Below, in pieces: positions 11,005 through 20,471 of a stretch of DNA of 64,000 nucleotides. Each line of letters starts with the position of its first letter. The first letter of the stretch is position 1. Below the pieces are notes generated by a model. That model saw only the letters and a list, made by a program, of their open reading frames with translations. It was not told where the DNA came from and did no database searches. The stretch is from Paenibacillus sp. CC-CFT747 (GTDB lineage Bacteria > Bacillota > Bacilli > Paenibacillales > NBRC-103111). A program made the position numbers and the translations under genes. Location: the NCBI GenBank assembly GCA_030323305.1, contig CP106741.1, positions 1,059,001-1,123,000 of the forward strand. Reading direction: 5' to 3'.

Positions 11005-11221
11005 GAGCCTCTCCCCTTTTTCCAAAGTATAGGCGATATCGGGGTGGGAAAAAGCTTGCCGGAGAAAATGGGTCACCTTGGCTGGAAACTCATCCGCCGG
11101 ATGAAAGAGAAGAAGTGGCTCACGATTCCCGAGAAGGAGCGGTTCGGCCTTCCATGAATCCTTCGGGCCGGTCATCCGTATGAAGGAGCAGATTAAAAAG
11201 GAAACGAAAGGATGTGGCCTC

Positions 11222-12082
11222 ATGACCGAAAGCCGGGAACAGCTCGAACAAGAGCTTAACGAGATACAAGAATGGGAGAAGGATCAGAAGGACCTGTGGT
11301 TCTGGGAGAAGCTGGGGCGGCTGCCCTTTGCCCTGCTGGACCGCTGGACCCCGAAAGGGATTCAGGAGAAGGTGGGAACGGCCCTGAACGAAGTGGGCCA
11401 ATTCATTCAGACCGGAGGCGACTACCTCGTCTCGGAAACAAAGATTCTCGCCAGGCTGCGCGAAGAAGCGGGCGGAGCCGACGGAGGCGCGGAGTGGACC
11501 GTGGAGCAGGTGCGAACGCTTCCCCTTCAGGTGATGGACCGGACGGCGGAGGAGCTTTCCGATAGCCGGACGAAGATGGCGACCGTCCAGGGCGCAGCCA
11601 CCGGCTTCGGCGGGCTCTTCACCATCGCCGTCGACATCCCGGCCATGCTTGGGCTGTCGCTCAAGATGCTGCAGGAGCTAGCCCTCTGCTACGGCTTCGA
11701 CCCGAAGGACGAGCGGGAGCGCACCTTCATGGTGAAGTGCCTGCAGTTCTCCTCCTCCGACATCGTCGGCAAGAAGGCCGTGCTCGACGAGCTCGGGGAT
11801 TACGACAACGAGAGCAAGCAGGTGCAGGTCATGAGCCAGCTGCAGGGCTGGCGGGAGGTGGCCAACGCGTACCGCGACAGCTTCGGCATGAAGAAAATGT
11901 TTCAGCTCGTCCCGGTGGCCGGGACCATCTTCGGGGCTTACTCCAACCGGGAAGCCCTGCAGCAGGTAGCCGAAACCGGACGCATGCTCTACCGCAAGCG
12001 GCGCATTCTCCAGCGCCTGGAAGCGGGCGAAGCGCAGCAGCTGAAAGCGGGTGAAGGGAAGAGCCCGACGGCGGAGGAATAG
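11222..12082 (+). CDS. EcsC-family protein
   Basis: This is a ~286-aa protein with an EcsC domain over residues ~60-265. The start ATG at 11222 lies 9 nt after AAAGGA; an in-frame ATG at 11180 has no Shine-Dalgarno. The N-terminus is acidic and helical (SREQLEQELNEIQEWEKDQK). The domain carries AATGFGGLFTIAVDIPAML, a glycine-rich hydrophobic hairpin that may contact membrane. In Bacillus, EcsC proper accompanies an ABC exporter, but no exporter genes are nearby, so only the family can be stated. It is transcribed divergently from the sensor kinase. Confidence 0.8.
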   Translation: MTESREQLEQELNEIQEWEKDQKDLWFWEKLGRLPFALLDRWTPKGIQEKVGTALNEVGQFIQTGGDYLVSETKILARLREEAGGADGGAEWTVEQVRTLPLQVMDRTAEELSDSRTKMATVQGAATGFGGLFTIAVDIPAMLGLSLKMLQELALCYGFDPKDERERTFMVKCLQFSSSDIVGKKAVLDELGDYDNESKQVQVMSQLQGWREVANAYRDSFGMKKMFQLVPVAGTIFGAYSNREALQQVAETGRMLYRKRRILQRLEAGEAQQLKAGEGKSPTAEE

Positions 12083-12155
12083 CTGCATGGGGCGGACAGT
12101 CCGCGAATGATGACTGGGGTGGCCGACACAGGCTGCGCCATGCTCATCAAGCCGG

Positions 12156-12340
12156 CTAACGAACCGTACGATGCTTATTCGCGTTCCTAGGCCCGCTCGC
12201 TCCACCTAACGAATCGTCAAATCGCTATTCGCTTCCTTTGGGGCCGAAGGGCAGCCTTTTGAGCCGAATAAAGTGACCAGGATTCGTAAGAATTACGTAG
12301 GGCCCATTTTAGACGATATAAGGTGTTGGTGATTCGTTAG
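12156..12340. repeat. Second cluster of ~28-bp extragenic palindrome units
   Basis: There are two forward copies (12156-12183 CTAACGAACCGTACGATG..., 12206-12232 CTAACGAATCGTCAAATC...) and two inverted copies (12263-12290, 12312-12340 ending GATTCGTTAG). They share CTAACGAA and CTATTCGC with the units at 1444-1640. The 512-bp gap around them holds no gene; a long imperfect GGCTCCCC/GGGGGAGCC pairing followed by T7 (12408-12477) precedes the next gene. Confidence 0.7.
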
Positions 12341-12595
12341 ACACAGCAGCCAGCATACGAAGGCAGGACTGTCCCCCGGTAACACGTCCGGCTTCGAGCT
12401 TCGATAGGCTCCCCATAAGGTCGACAGGCAAACCTGTTGCTGCAAGGGGAGCTTTTCTCGTGGGGGAGCCTTTTTTTGCTCCTCTTTAGCGTTGCTCTCA
12501 CCGATCTTCGGAGGCCTTGGCGGTGCAAGGCATACGGCTCCTTTTTCACCATATAAATGATAAAGGATGTTTAGGAAATCGGAGGAGGAACGGGA

Positions 12596-13514
12596 ATGGC
12601 GCTTAAACCTCCTGGGCTGCAGGCAGGCGACACCATCGGAATTGTTACGCTCGGCTCTCCCCTTGCCCCCGACATCATCAACTCGTGCCTCGACGTCGTG
12701 CGGGGAATGGGGTTTCAGGTGGTGCTCGGAAAGTATGTTTATGCCATTAACGGGTACTTGGCCGGAACGGAGGAGCAGCGGGCGTCCGACCTGATGAGCA
12801 TGTTCACGAACGACCAGGTCAAGCTCATCCTTCCTTCCCGGGGCGGGGTGGGCGTGTCCGGGATTCTGCCCTATCTGGATTTTTCCGTTATCCGGCAGAA
12901 CCCCAAGCTCATCACCGGCTACAGCGACATCACCGTTCTGCTTAACGCCCTGGTCCAATATGCGGACCTGATTACCCTGCAAAGTCTCTTGCTGATCGAT
13001 TTCCGGGCGAATACCCCCGCTTACAATTACAATCAGTTTTTTGCCGCCACCTCGGTGGTATCGGAGACCCGCCCTATCGTAAACCCGCCGAACATGCCTC
13101 TCGTGAGCCGGGTTCCCGGTAACGTGACCGGTCCGATCGTGGGGGGAACCTGACCTCTTTTATCGGAACGCTCGGAACGCCTTATGAAACCGACACCAAG
13201 GAAAAATCCTCCTGCTCGAGGAAACCCACGAGCCGATCAACACGGTTTACCGGTACATGAAGCATCTGCAGCTGGCCGGCAAATTCGACGACTGCCTGGG
13301 CATCGTTATCGGCGAGTGCACGGCCTGCCAAACCGCGTACGGGGCCACCTACGAGAACCTCATTCAGGACTTCCTCGTTCCGCTCGGCAAACCGCTCATG
13401 ACCGGGCTTGCCTCCGCCCACGGCATCTACAAGGCGGCCATTCCGATCGGCGCCCGGGTCAACCTGAATACCGAGGCAAATACGTTGACCGTGGTGGAAA
13501 CCACGATTACCTAG
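12596..13514 (+). CDS. LD-carboxypeptidase, S66 family (two frameshifts)
   Basis: This serine peptidase family (~305 aa) removes the terminal D-amino acid from L,D-linked murein peptides or cleaves microcin-like compounds (MccF). The start ATG follows GGAGGAAC. Visible family parts are PSRGGVGVSGILPYLDF near residue 80, the nucleophile Ser in ITGYSDIT (~116), the Glu in LLLEETHEP (~205) and the His in GLASAHG (~275). Two single-base losses are inferred, one in GGGGGG at 13142-13147 and one at AAGGAAAAA near 13198; both repairs restore continuous family sequence. It stands alone, so a role in cell-wall recycling is likely but not shown by context. Confidence 0.85.
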
Positions 13515-13734
13515 TGCCTATCCGGCAGCTTTATTGCGAGAAAGCCTGTCTAGGCGCACAAAATCAGTACAGAAGCAGAACAACGCTCACGGTTAAGGCA
13601 CCCGCCTGGTAAGGGAGACGGGGCGGGAAGACTTCACAGAGCAAGGATAAACGGCTTCGCCGTCTTTAAGGACCAGGCGCGGGTGTCGATGGGTGAATCG
13701 CTTCGAGGATGTCCTTATGGATGCGGATGTACTG

Positions 13735-13763
13735 AAAAGACCATTGCGGCGCAATGGTCTTCT
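13735..13763. terminator. Bidirectional hairpin after the MFS gene
   Basis: A near-perfect stem AAGACCATTGC with a GGC loop, followed by TTTTC on the minus strand; it lies ~85 bp past the MFS stop. The rest of the 330-bp gap 13515-13845 holds no gene that I can support. Confidence 0.65.
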
Positions 13764-13845
13764 ATGTCGTGACGCCACCAGTATGAAAACCGGGCCACCC
13801 GGACGTCTGGGCAGTCTGAGCCGTCCCCACAACGGTCGCCCTCGC

Positions 13846-15071
13846 TTACGCTCCAAGCGAAGGCCCTCGCGAACGGCCCCTGGCCTTCCGGCCGCTCACG
13901 AAGAGCAGGACCAGCCCGGCGAGCGCAAAGAGGCAGGCCCCGTACAGGAGCACCGAAAGCGGCAGCGTCTCCGACAGCCCGGTGCTGATGAGCGGCCCGA
14001 TCGTCCCCCGGATGCCAAACAGAAGAAGATGAAGCCCGAACACCACCCTTCCCGGCCCGGAGCAAGCCGGAAAACATAGGCCAGGCAGCCGATGTCCCAG
14101 ATCGCGTCACCGAAGCCCTGCATCCCCATGCCGGCGAAGACGGCCCCGTACGTGCCGAAGCAGCCGTACAGGAAAGGGACGACCGTGTACGCGGCAAGAC
14201 CGAACAGAATGGCGGTCTTCGGGGAGTAGCGGTCGATGACCCATCCCATCAGCAAATAGGCGAAGAGCAGGCACCCGAAATAAACCATTCGGGTGTACCC
14301 AATCTGCTCGTTGGTCAAATCGAGCTTATCGACCTGGATGATTTGGTACAGGGGACTCGCCAGCATATTGGCAAAGCCTGTCAGGGTAGTCGCCGTCAAG
14401 AAAAGGACGAGCTCGGGATTTCCCTTGAGCAGCTTGACCTGGTCCCCCCACTTGGCCCTCGACGCGGGAAGCGTCCGGGGCGTCGTGTCGATCTCCCTCA
14501 CCCGGGAGAAAACGGCGAGGGACACCAGCCCCGTTACCGTCGCGGCAAGCAGGGGACCGGTCTCTCCCGCCTGGTCGATCCAGCGTCCCACCCCGTAGGC
14601 AAGCGGAATCATAAGCACGCCCATGGCCACGCGGACGTTGCCCATGATCCTTCCCCGCAGCTCGGCGGGATAGATGCGCGTTACCAAGGCCGCATAGGCC
14701 GGCGCTTGAATGCCCATGAGCAGGTGAAACAGAAAGGCCGTCCCTACAAAAACCCACGGCTCGCCATACAAGAGCGGCAGGAGAATAAGCAGGCGGCCCG
14801 CGACATTCGGTAAGATCACGAAAGGCTTGGGGTCCCTTCCTTCCATAAGACTGGCCCAAAAAGGGGAAAGCAGAAGCCCGACGGCCGGGGCGGCCGACAG
14901 CAGACCCACCTCGAAGGAGCTGGCCCCGTGCCGGATGGCAATCGGAATATAGAACTGGTTGAAGACGACATTGAAGACACTGAACAGAACGGCGCCCAAG
15001 GCGTCGAGGCGAAAATTCGTCCATGCGGTGGCACCCATGTGGCGAAGCTTGCCGGCGGGGTTGTTTTTCAA
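13846..15071 (-). CDS. MFS transporter (frameshifted)
   Basis: This is a ~408-aa permease with about 12 hydrophobic helices. The TTG start at 15071 follows AGGAGAGAG. Landmarks are NVVFNQFYIPIAIRHGASS in the first helices, the cytoplasmic loop RIYPAELRGRIMGN (an MFS motif A-like sequence between helices of the first half), and a C-terminus VLLFVSGRKARGRSR. One G is missing near 14048-14050; repair gives GREGVVFGLHLLLFG. Relatives are annotated only as MFS transporters, so the substrate is unknown; export of a drug or metabolite is plausible. It is divergent from the MDR dehydrogenase gene, with ~200 bp between. Confidence 0.8.
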
Positions 15072-15277
15072 GCGGGATCTCTCTCCTGATGATAAAGTAA
15101 AGGCAGGCACTCGCGACCATTGTAACACCGTTTGGGCTTCCCGTGGAAAATACTTTTTCCGGCGGATGGACGAGTGTCTCTTGCAGCAGGACAGGGCCAT
15201 GCTGCGGACATGGAGACCGATAAGACAGGGGCCCGCTGGATAACCTAACCTAATGAACCTACAAGGAGGCGAACAAG

Positions 15278-16258
15278 ATGAAAGCGTTGCTGCTGCAGGA
15301 CAAAGGCCTATGGAAAGACATGCGCGTAGGGGAAGCGCCGAAGCCGGAGCCCGGCCCGGGCGAGCTTCTGATCCAGGTGCATGCCGTCGGCTTGAATCCC
15401 GTTGACTACAAGACGGCCACCGGAGGAAACCCCAACTGGACGTACCCTCATATTCTGGGCCTGGACACCGCGGGAGTGGTGGCCGAAACCGGGGAGGGCG
15501 TAACCGGCTGGCAAAAGGGCGATCGGGTTGTCGTTCACGGCGATCTGACCCGCAAGGGCGGCTATGCGGAATATACGACAGCTCTCGCCCACGCGGTCTC
15601 CCGCATTCCCGAAGGAGTCTCCTTCGAGGATGCGGCCGCGCTGCCTACAGCCGGTTATACGGCCTACCAGGCCCTGTTCCGCAAGCTGCCCATGGACCGG
15701 ATCGGCACGATTCTGCTGCACGGCGGTGCGGGAGGCGTGGGCGGCTACGGGGTCCAGCTGGCGAAGAACGCCGGCAAAACGGTCTTCTCCACCGCCTCCC
15801 CGGCTAACCATGACTACGTCCGCTCGCTCGGAGCCGATCACGTGATCGACTACACCGGTGAAGACGTGGCGGCCAAGGTGCTGGAGCTGACCGAGGGGCG
15901 AGGCGTCGATGCCGTGGTGGATGCCGTGAGCCGGCAAAGCGCCACCGATTCCCTGGACATGCTCGCCTATATGGGCCATATCGTGTACATAGCGGGCCCG
16001 CCGGATTTTACGAAGATCAAGGGCTTTACCAAGGTCGTCTCGTACCATGAAATCGCTCTTGCGGCGGCCTACACGTATGGGGACCGGGCCGACCAGGCCG
16101 ATCTGGCCGCTATAGGGGACGAGATGCTGGCTATGCTTCAGAAGGGGGCCCTCTCCTCCATGCTGAAGGAAGTCATTCCCCTTGAGGAGGTTCCGGCCGC
16201 ACTGGGGCGGCTGTCCGAGCGGCACGTGAAAGGCAAGATGGTGGCGAAGCTGAAATAA
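15278..16258 (+). CDS. Zinc-independent MDR oxidoreductase (quinone-reductase-like)
   Basis: This is an intact 326-aa medium-chain dehydrogenase/reductase. The ATG follows ACAAGGAGGCGAACAAG. The N-terminal GroES-like domain has VGLNPVDYKTATG (no zinc-ligand Cys) and HILGLDTAGVV; the Rossmann domain carries LLHGGAGGVGGYGVQLAK, binding NADPH, followed by SLGADHVIDY. Absence of the zinc ligands and the GGAGGVG motif place it with quinone oxidoreductases/enoyl reductases. Likely reaction: NADPH-dependent reduction of quinones or activated alkenes. It is monocistronic, closed by a strong terminator at 16371. Confidence 0.88.
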   Translation: MKALLLQDKGLWKDMRVGEAPKPEPGPGELLIQVHAVGLNPVDYKTATGGNPNWTYPHILGLDTAGVVAETGEGVTGWQKGDRVVVHGDLTRKGGYAEYTTALAHAVSRIPEGVSFEDAAALPTAGYTAYQALFRKLPMDRIGTILLHGGAGGVGGYGVQLAKNAGKTVFSTASPANHDYVRSLGADHVIDYTGEDVAAKVLELTEGRGVDAVVDAVSRQSATDSLDMLAYMGHIVYIAGPPDFTKIKGFTKVVSYHEIALAAAYTYGDRADQADLAAIGDEMLAMLQKGALSSMLKEVIPLEEVPAALGRLSERHVKGKMVAKLK

Positions 16259-16370
16259 ACCATAAGCCCCCATTCGGACCGTCGCTGGTTAAGGGGCCGA
16301 CTTAAGGGAGCATGCTTCGTGCGCCAACGGAAGCCGTCTCGCCCAGCCCCGCTGCCGGATCAGGCACGAG

Positions 16371-16407
16371 AAGGCCGGTTCCCGCTTCTATGACGGGGAC
16401 CGGCCTT
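16371..16407. terminator. Bidirectional terminator between convergent genes
   Basis: The stem AAGGCCGGT(C/T)CCCG pairs with CGGGGACCGGCCTT and is followed by TTTT; it serves the MDR gene (+) and possibly the ceramidase-like gene (-). Confidence 0.75.
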
Positions 16408-16424
16408 TTGCATGCCCAATTATT

Positions 16425-17820
16425 TCACCTGTCGCTAAATGGGTCGAGCAGGCCGGCCATTTCCTCTTTCAGCCGCCCCTCTACCGATGGAGAGAAGACG
16501 GACGGCATCGCGAAATAGATCGTCGATTCGTCCGCCTCGTAGCCGCCTTCGGCCAGAATCGCCTCGGTCGGGACATAGCCGAACATGCCGTTCGTGTAAG
16601 GCAGCGGCAGCACCCGTCCTCCTGAGAGCCGCTTGAGGTATAGGCCGTATTCCACGACCACCTCGGCGTTCATCGCGAGGAGAGAGAAGCCGTCCGTTAT
16701 GGTGAGCAGCGTCATCTCCAAAGGAAGCTCCGGCTTCCGTTCCGCTTCCCTTTCCCAATGAAGACGGTGCCACTCTCCATGGACGCCGGGGAGGGATCTC
16801 CTTTTTCCAGGACGGCCTTTTCGGGCAGGGGGCCAGAGCGAGCGGCACCGTTCGGCTCCGCCACCTCAGAGGGACGGTCCGCCGGACCTCCATCGGCCCG
16901 TCGAGCACTTCCCTGATGTCCCGGGCGAACGACAGCCCAGCCTGCATCACCAGCTCGTGGCCGCCTCTGTACTCCGTCATGTCATGCCCCGGGTTAATAT
17001 CCCCGCAGGTTCCCTGCAGGAACCCGCATACGACGTCTTTCCCGTACTTTTCTTCGACAGCGCCCATTGCTACTCCCACAAAGTCCGGGGATACTTTATT
17101 CTCGTCCGTAATGACGGGATGGCAGGCATAGTGGACCAGAATGCCCTTTGGAGAACCGTCCTCCCGGACGAACCGGATCACGGACAGCTCCCGGTCCGTC
17201 TCCCTCCGCTCCGGCGGCCGGACGCGATGTCCTCTCCGGTTAACGGCCAGAGAGGACGTCCCGGCTCCGGACTCGACCCGGACGGGCTCCAGCCCGGCGA
17301 GTGCCTCTCCGATCCCCTTCAGCACCCGTTCCTCAAGATCATCCAAATAAATCGGGTCCGGCAACCCCAGATATGACGTAAACAAGGCGCTGGTCTGAGG
17401 CCCGGAATGGGTATGCGTGCCATGAAGCAGAACGGCCTCCGGCTCGAGGCCGAAGCGCCGGCGGACCGCCTCCTTGAAGGCGGGAACGCGGTCGCTGCCC
17501 CACCAGATCAAGTCCGCGGAGATGAGCACCGCCCGGCTGGCCGCTGCCCTGCCTCCCCTTCCGGCTTCCGACGCGTCCCCCGCTCTTTCTGGCATCCCCG
17601 CATGTTCAGGGATGCGCTCACCCGGCTCGGGCGCTTCTTCCGGTCCGGCCACCGGCTCCGGCTGCTCCTCCGTCTCCAGCACATAAATCCGCGCATACAG
17701 CGGATAAGAGACCTCCGTGCAGGGGCCGAGGCCGCTGCGAACGGCGAAGCCCGCCAGGGGTACCGGGTGCGACGGGGTAATGTCTATTTTGCTTGTGCCA
17801 AGCTTAAGGCGTACCGGCAT
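16425..17820 (-). CDS. Neutral/alkaline ceramidase-like hydrolase (frameshifted)
   Basis: This ~465-aa protein resembles the N-terminal domain of neutral/alkaline non-lysosomal ceramidases, a fold used in Firmicutes for uncharacterised hydrolases. The start ATG at 17820 follows AAAGGAG. Seen: KIDITPSHPVPLAGFA at the N-terminus, HGTHTHSGPQT (metal-binding His-x-His, residues ~140-150), VHYACHPVI and GFLQGTCGDINPG (serine/metal site). A loop of ~50 residues rich in E, P, A and G (VAGPEEAPEPGERIPE) is unusual. At least two base losses lie between 16740 and 16830; beyond them the frame reads MTLLTITDGFSLLAMNAEVV to the stop. No signal peptide, so cytoplasmic. The start overlaps the kinase end by 17 nt; it is last of a three-gene operon with the kinase and SIS protein. 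Confidence 0.75.
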
Positions 17821-18767
17821 CGTTCGTTCTCCTTTCCCGCGGATCCCCCCGCAGCTGCTTACGCGCATACTCCACCGCCCCTTGAGGCGGCGTTAAAAGA
17901 GGCGGGGCCACCGTAAGCCCGCTCTGCTCCAGACGCGACCTCCAGGGACCGAGGACCGGCTCCCTGATCGCAAACACCCCGCCGACATAAGAGACGCGGG
18001 TGAGGCTTCTCTCCGAGGCGCGATGAAGGGCTTGGGCCAGCTCGGCCAAATGCTCCGCCGCCTGCTCCAGCAGGGCGAGAGCCGCCGCGTCTCCCTGTGC
18101 GGCCGCTTCCGCCACCTGCCGGGTGAGCGAGGCGATCTCTTTCCTTCCCCAGCTTCCGTACAGCCGCCGAACGGCTTCCTCCATGGCGAAGGAACGCAGG
18201 CCCAGGCGCTCCGCGAGCAGCTCCTCCAGCCGGGTTCGCTCCCCCGGCCGTCCGCGGCACGCGCCGCCGCCCGAAGCGCTTCGCAGCCGAGCCAGTAGCC
18301 GCTTCCTTCGTCACCGAACCAGGGGCCCCAGCCTCCGCAGGAGAGGAGCCGGCCCTCCTCCGTCCGGGCGGCCGCGGCCGACCCGGTGCCGGCGATCACG
18401 AGGATGCCGGGCCCGCCGGCAAAAGCCCCTTCGAGAGCGGCCTCCGTGTCCTCCATCCCGGCAATCCGGGCATCCGGGAATCGTTCGCGGGCCGTCTCGA
18501 CGGACCAGTGGGCGTCCTTATCCGGCCCGGTGTTGCACGCGGCGGCTACCGCAGCCGCTGCCAGCACGCCGCCCCGTTCGGCCAGCCGCTCCTCCGCCTG
18601 CTCGAGCAGCGCCAGCAAATGGATGCGGGCCTTCGCCTCTCCATCGGTGTGGGCATTCAGCGGCCCCCGCGGAGCACGACCGCCTCCCCGGTGTCCAGGC
18701 TCTGCAGCACCGCTTCCGACCGGCTTCCGCCTCCGTCGATGCCGAGCAGGTAACGGGCCGGCCTCAT
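17804..18767 (-). CDS. N-acetylglucosamine-kinase-like ATPase, BadF/BadG/BcrA/BcrD family (frameshifted)
   Basis: This ~320-aa ASKHA-fold kinase has the phosphate-1 loop YLLGIDGGGSRSEAV, the phosphate-2/adenosine region GILVIAGTGSAAAA, and GGWGPWFGDEGSGYWLG, which is characteristic of eukaryotic-like GlcNAc kinases. The ATG at 18767 overlaps the SIS stop as ATGA. G runs at 18662-18666 and 18242-18246 each lack one G; repairs give GGPLNAHTDGE and GRGERTRLEELL. It probably phosphorylates an amino sugar or anhydro sugar inside the cell. Context with a SIS-domain protein and a hydrolase suggests amino-sugar salvage; the exact substrate is not shown. Confidence 0.82.
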
Positions 18768-19497
18768 AAGCGCAGCCGGGCGCCGGCCTGCCGCAGCTCT
18801 TCGATCAGCCGGTCGTTGTGGCTGCTGCCTCCCGCCACATTGGCGCTCCGGAAGACGGGAGGCTCGATTCCCGCCTCGAGCAGCCGCTTGCAGGTGAGAA
18901 CCACGATGGAGTTCAGGATGAAAGCCCCGGCGATGGTGGAGGTCGGCGCAATCGGCACGTCCATTCCTTCGAGCGTCACCGCCGCGTCGCCCGGCACTCC
19001 TCCGTTGTCCAGCACGATATCCGCGAGCTCGTACAGCTTCGAGCCGCTCGCCGAACGCGAGACGGCATTCCGCGAATGCTCCAGGGAGGTAAGGGCGATA
19101 ACGGCAGCCCCCGCCTGCTTGCCTCCTCCGCCATTTCCACAGGCAGGGCATTAATGCCCGAGTTGGAAATGATGAACAGCACGTCCCCGTCTCCGACTCC
19201 TGCCTGCTCCAATAAAATAGCCGCATAGCCGGTCAGCCTTTCCAGCTTCGTGCTTTTGACCGCTCCCTCGTGAAGCATGAGCCCCGTTTCGAGAATCGGG
19301 ATCACGGGAACAAGCCCGCCGGCCCGGTAATACGGCTCCTCCGCCAGCATGTGGGAATGCCCCGTCCCGAATAAATAAATCGCCCGCTTGGAGGCAATCG
19401 CCTTGGCGCACGCCGCCGCGGCTTTTTCCATCGCTTCCTGTTGGGTTGTCTGAATCGTCTCCAGCACCTGCGTAACCGCCCGGTAGTAAGCTTCCAT
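18764..19497 (-). CDS. SIS-domain protein (UPF0309-like sugar isomerase/etherase fold) (frameshifted)
   Basis: This is the first gene of the operon, ~244 aa. The ATG at 19497 follows GAGAGGAAGG. The SIS fold binds phosphosugars; seen are the TIQTTQQEAMEKAA helix, YLFGTGHSHMLAEE and VLFIISNSGINALPVE with the Ser-rich phosphate-binding turn, and a C-terminal NVAGGSSHNDRLIEELR. One G is missing at 19110-19114; repair gives SRRAGAAVIALTSLEHS. The family resembles MurQ-type etherases and phosphosugar isomerases but has no assigned substrate. It is co-translated with the kinase (ATGA overlap), so it likely acts on the kinase product. Confidence 0.82.
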
Positions 19498-19649
19498 CGC
19501 TGTACCTTCCTCTCTTCCACTTCTTACCTCATTATATAAGCAGGCTGCGCCGGGCACAGGATGATCCTTGACCGGGACCGGACATTTTTTTCAGGCATGT
19601 TTCACAATATTACAATCAGGTTAAATTGGTAAGGAATGGATGCCAAAAG

Positions 19650-19677
19650 TTGACAATCCCCTCTCGTCAGCTATAAT
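19650..19677 (+). promoter_or_regulatory. Sigma-A-type promoter of the SapA-like gene
   Basis: TTGACA (19650-19655), 16-nt spacer, TATAAT (19672-19677); the transcript would start near 19684, ~65 nt ahead of the start codon. Confidence 0.75.
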
Positions 19678-19749
19678 AGGACCCATGCCAGGCTGGCCGT
19701 TATTTGGAGTGCTCATCCTATCTTTACTACCATGACTGGAGGAAACTTG

Positions 19750-20253
19750 ATGACGAAACCAACTGCAAGCTTACGAATGGTAAGAAAAAAGCTCACTTTG
19801 TCTCTGGCCGCGATTGCCCTCGGTCTGACCACGCTGATCGGGTGGGCCCCGCAAGCGAGCGCCGCTTACAACACCGCAGCCGTTTGCGGATCGGGCTACA
19901 CGTATTTGTACGCGCACGCTCTTAGAAACTGGAGCAGCCCCACGGCTGACTACGCTAATGCCACCCTTCGAATTTATATCAACCGGAGCACCAAGAAGGT
20001 GTGCAACTATGTCACCTCCACGGGCAGCTGGTACGGCGTGAAGAAATACATGACGTCGGATATCGGCCGAAGCGGCGGCATCACGGTCGATAAGAGCGCC
20101 GGTTACTACTATTACTATGCCGGCCCGAACTACATGTCCTATACGGACGACAACACCTTTGTCGTGAACAACGGACGGGTTTCCATCAACGGCAAAACCT
20201 ATACATGGAACGCCCAGGCGCCCATTTGGCAGCTGGCCGAGTGGGGCAGCTGA
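19750..20253 (+). CDS. Secreted spore-associated-protein-A-like protein
   Basis: This is a 167-aa exported protein. The ATG at 19750 follows GGAGGAAACTTG. A basic N-region (RMVRKKL), a hydrophobic core (TLSLAAIALGLTTLIG) and a cleavage site near PQASAAYN make a clear signal peptide. The mature ~130 residues begin YNTAAVCGSGY and contain two Cys (VCGSG, KVCNYV) in the pattern of SapA-like actinomycete proteins (repeated aromatic beta strands, INRSTKKVC matching the family YNSSTGKNC). The function of that family is not established; association with spores is known for the Streptomyces member. It has its own promoter and terminator. Confidence 0.65.
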   Translation: MTKPTASLRMVRKKLTLSLAAIALGLTTLIGWAPQASAAYNTAAVCGSGYTYLYAHALRNWSSPTADYANATLRIYINRSTKKVCNYVTSTGSWYGVKKYMTSDIGRSGGITVDKSAGYYYYYAGPNYMSYTDDNTFVVNNGRVSINGKTYTWNAQAPIWQLAEWGS

Positions 20254-20319
20254 TCAACACCTAACGGCTAGCAGGAACAAGCAAGGGACAGTGAACTCAT
20301 TTACCTTATATCGTAAAGA

Positions 20320-20358
20320 AGGCTGGTCCTTATCCCGATGGGTAGGGGGCCAGCTTTT
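20320..20358 (+). terminator. Terminator of the SapA-like gene
   Basis: AAGGCTGGTCCTTATCCC pairs imperfectly with GGTAGGGGGCCAGCTT around a GATG loop and is followed by TTTT. Confidence 0.7.
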
Positions 20359-20471
20359 TCTCTATGCCTAGCGATTCGGCGCAGAGTGTGCAGGTTATGT
20401 GTGATTGGGATAACGTGAACCTCGGGATAACCGCGTAGGCTCATGTTATATATATTGGGGGAGGGCGTGGC

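Noticed and set aside
12408..12477. Riboswitch or terminator ahead of the LD-carboxypeptidase
   Set aside because: GGCTCCCC/GGGGGAGCC plus T7 would need a ~45-nt loop, and no known riboswitch core is recognisable.
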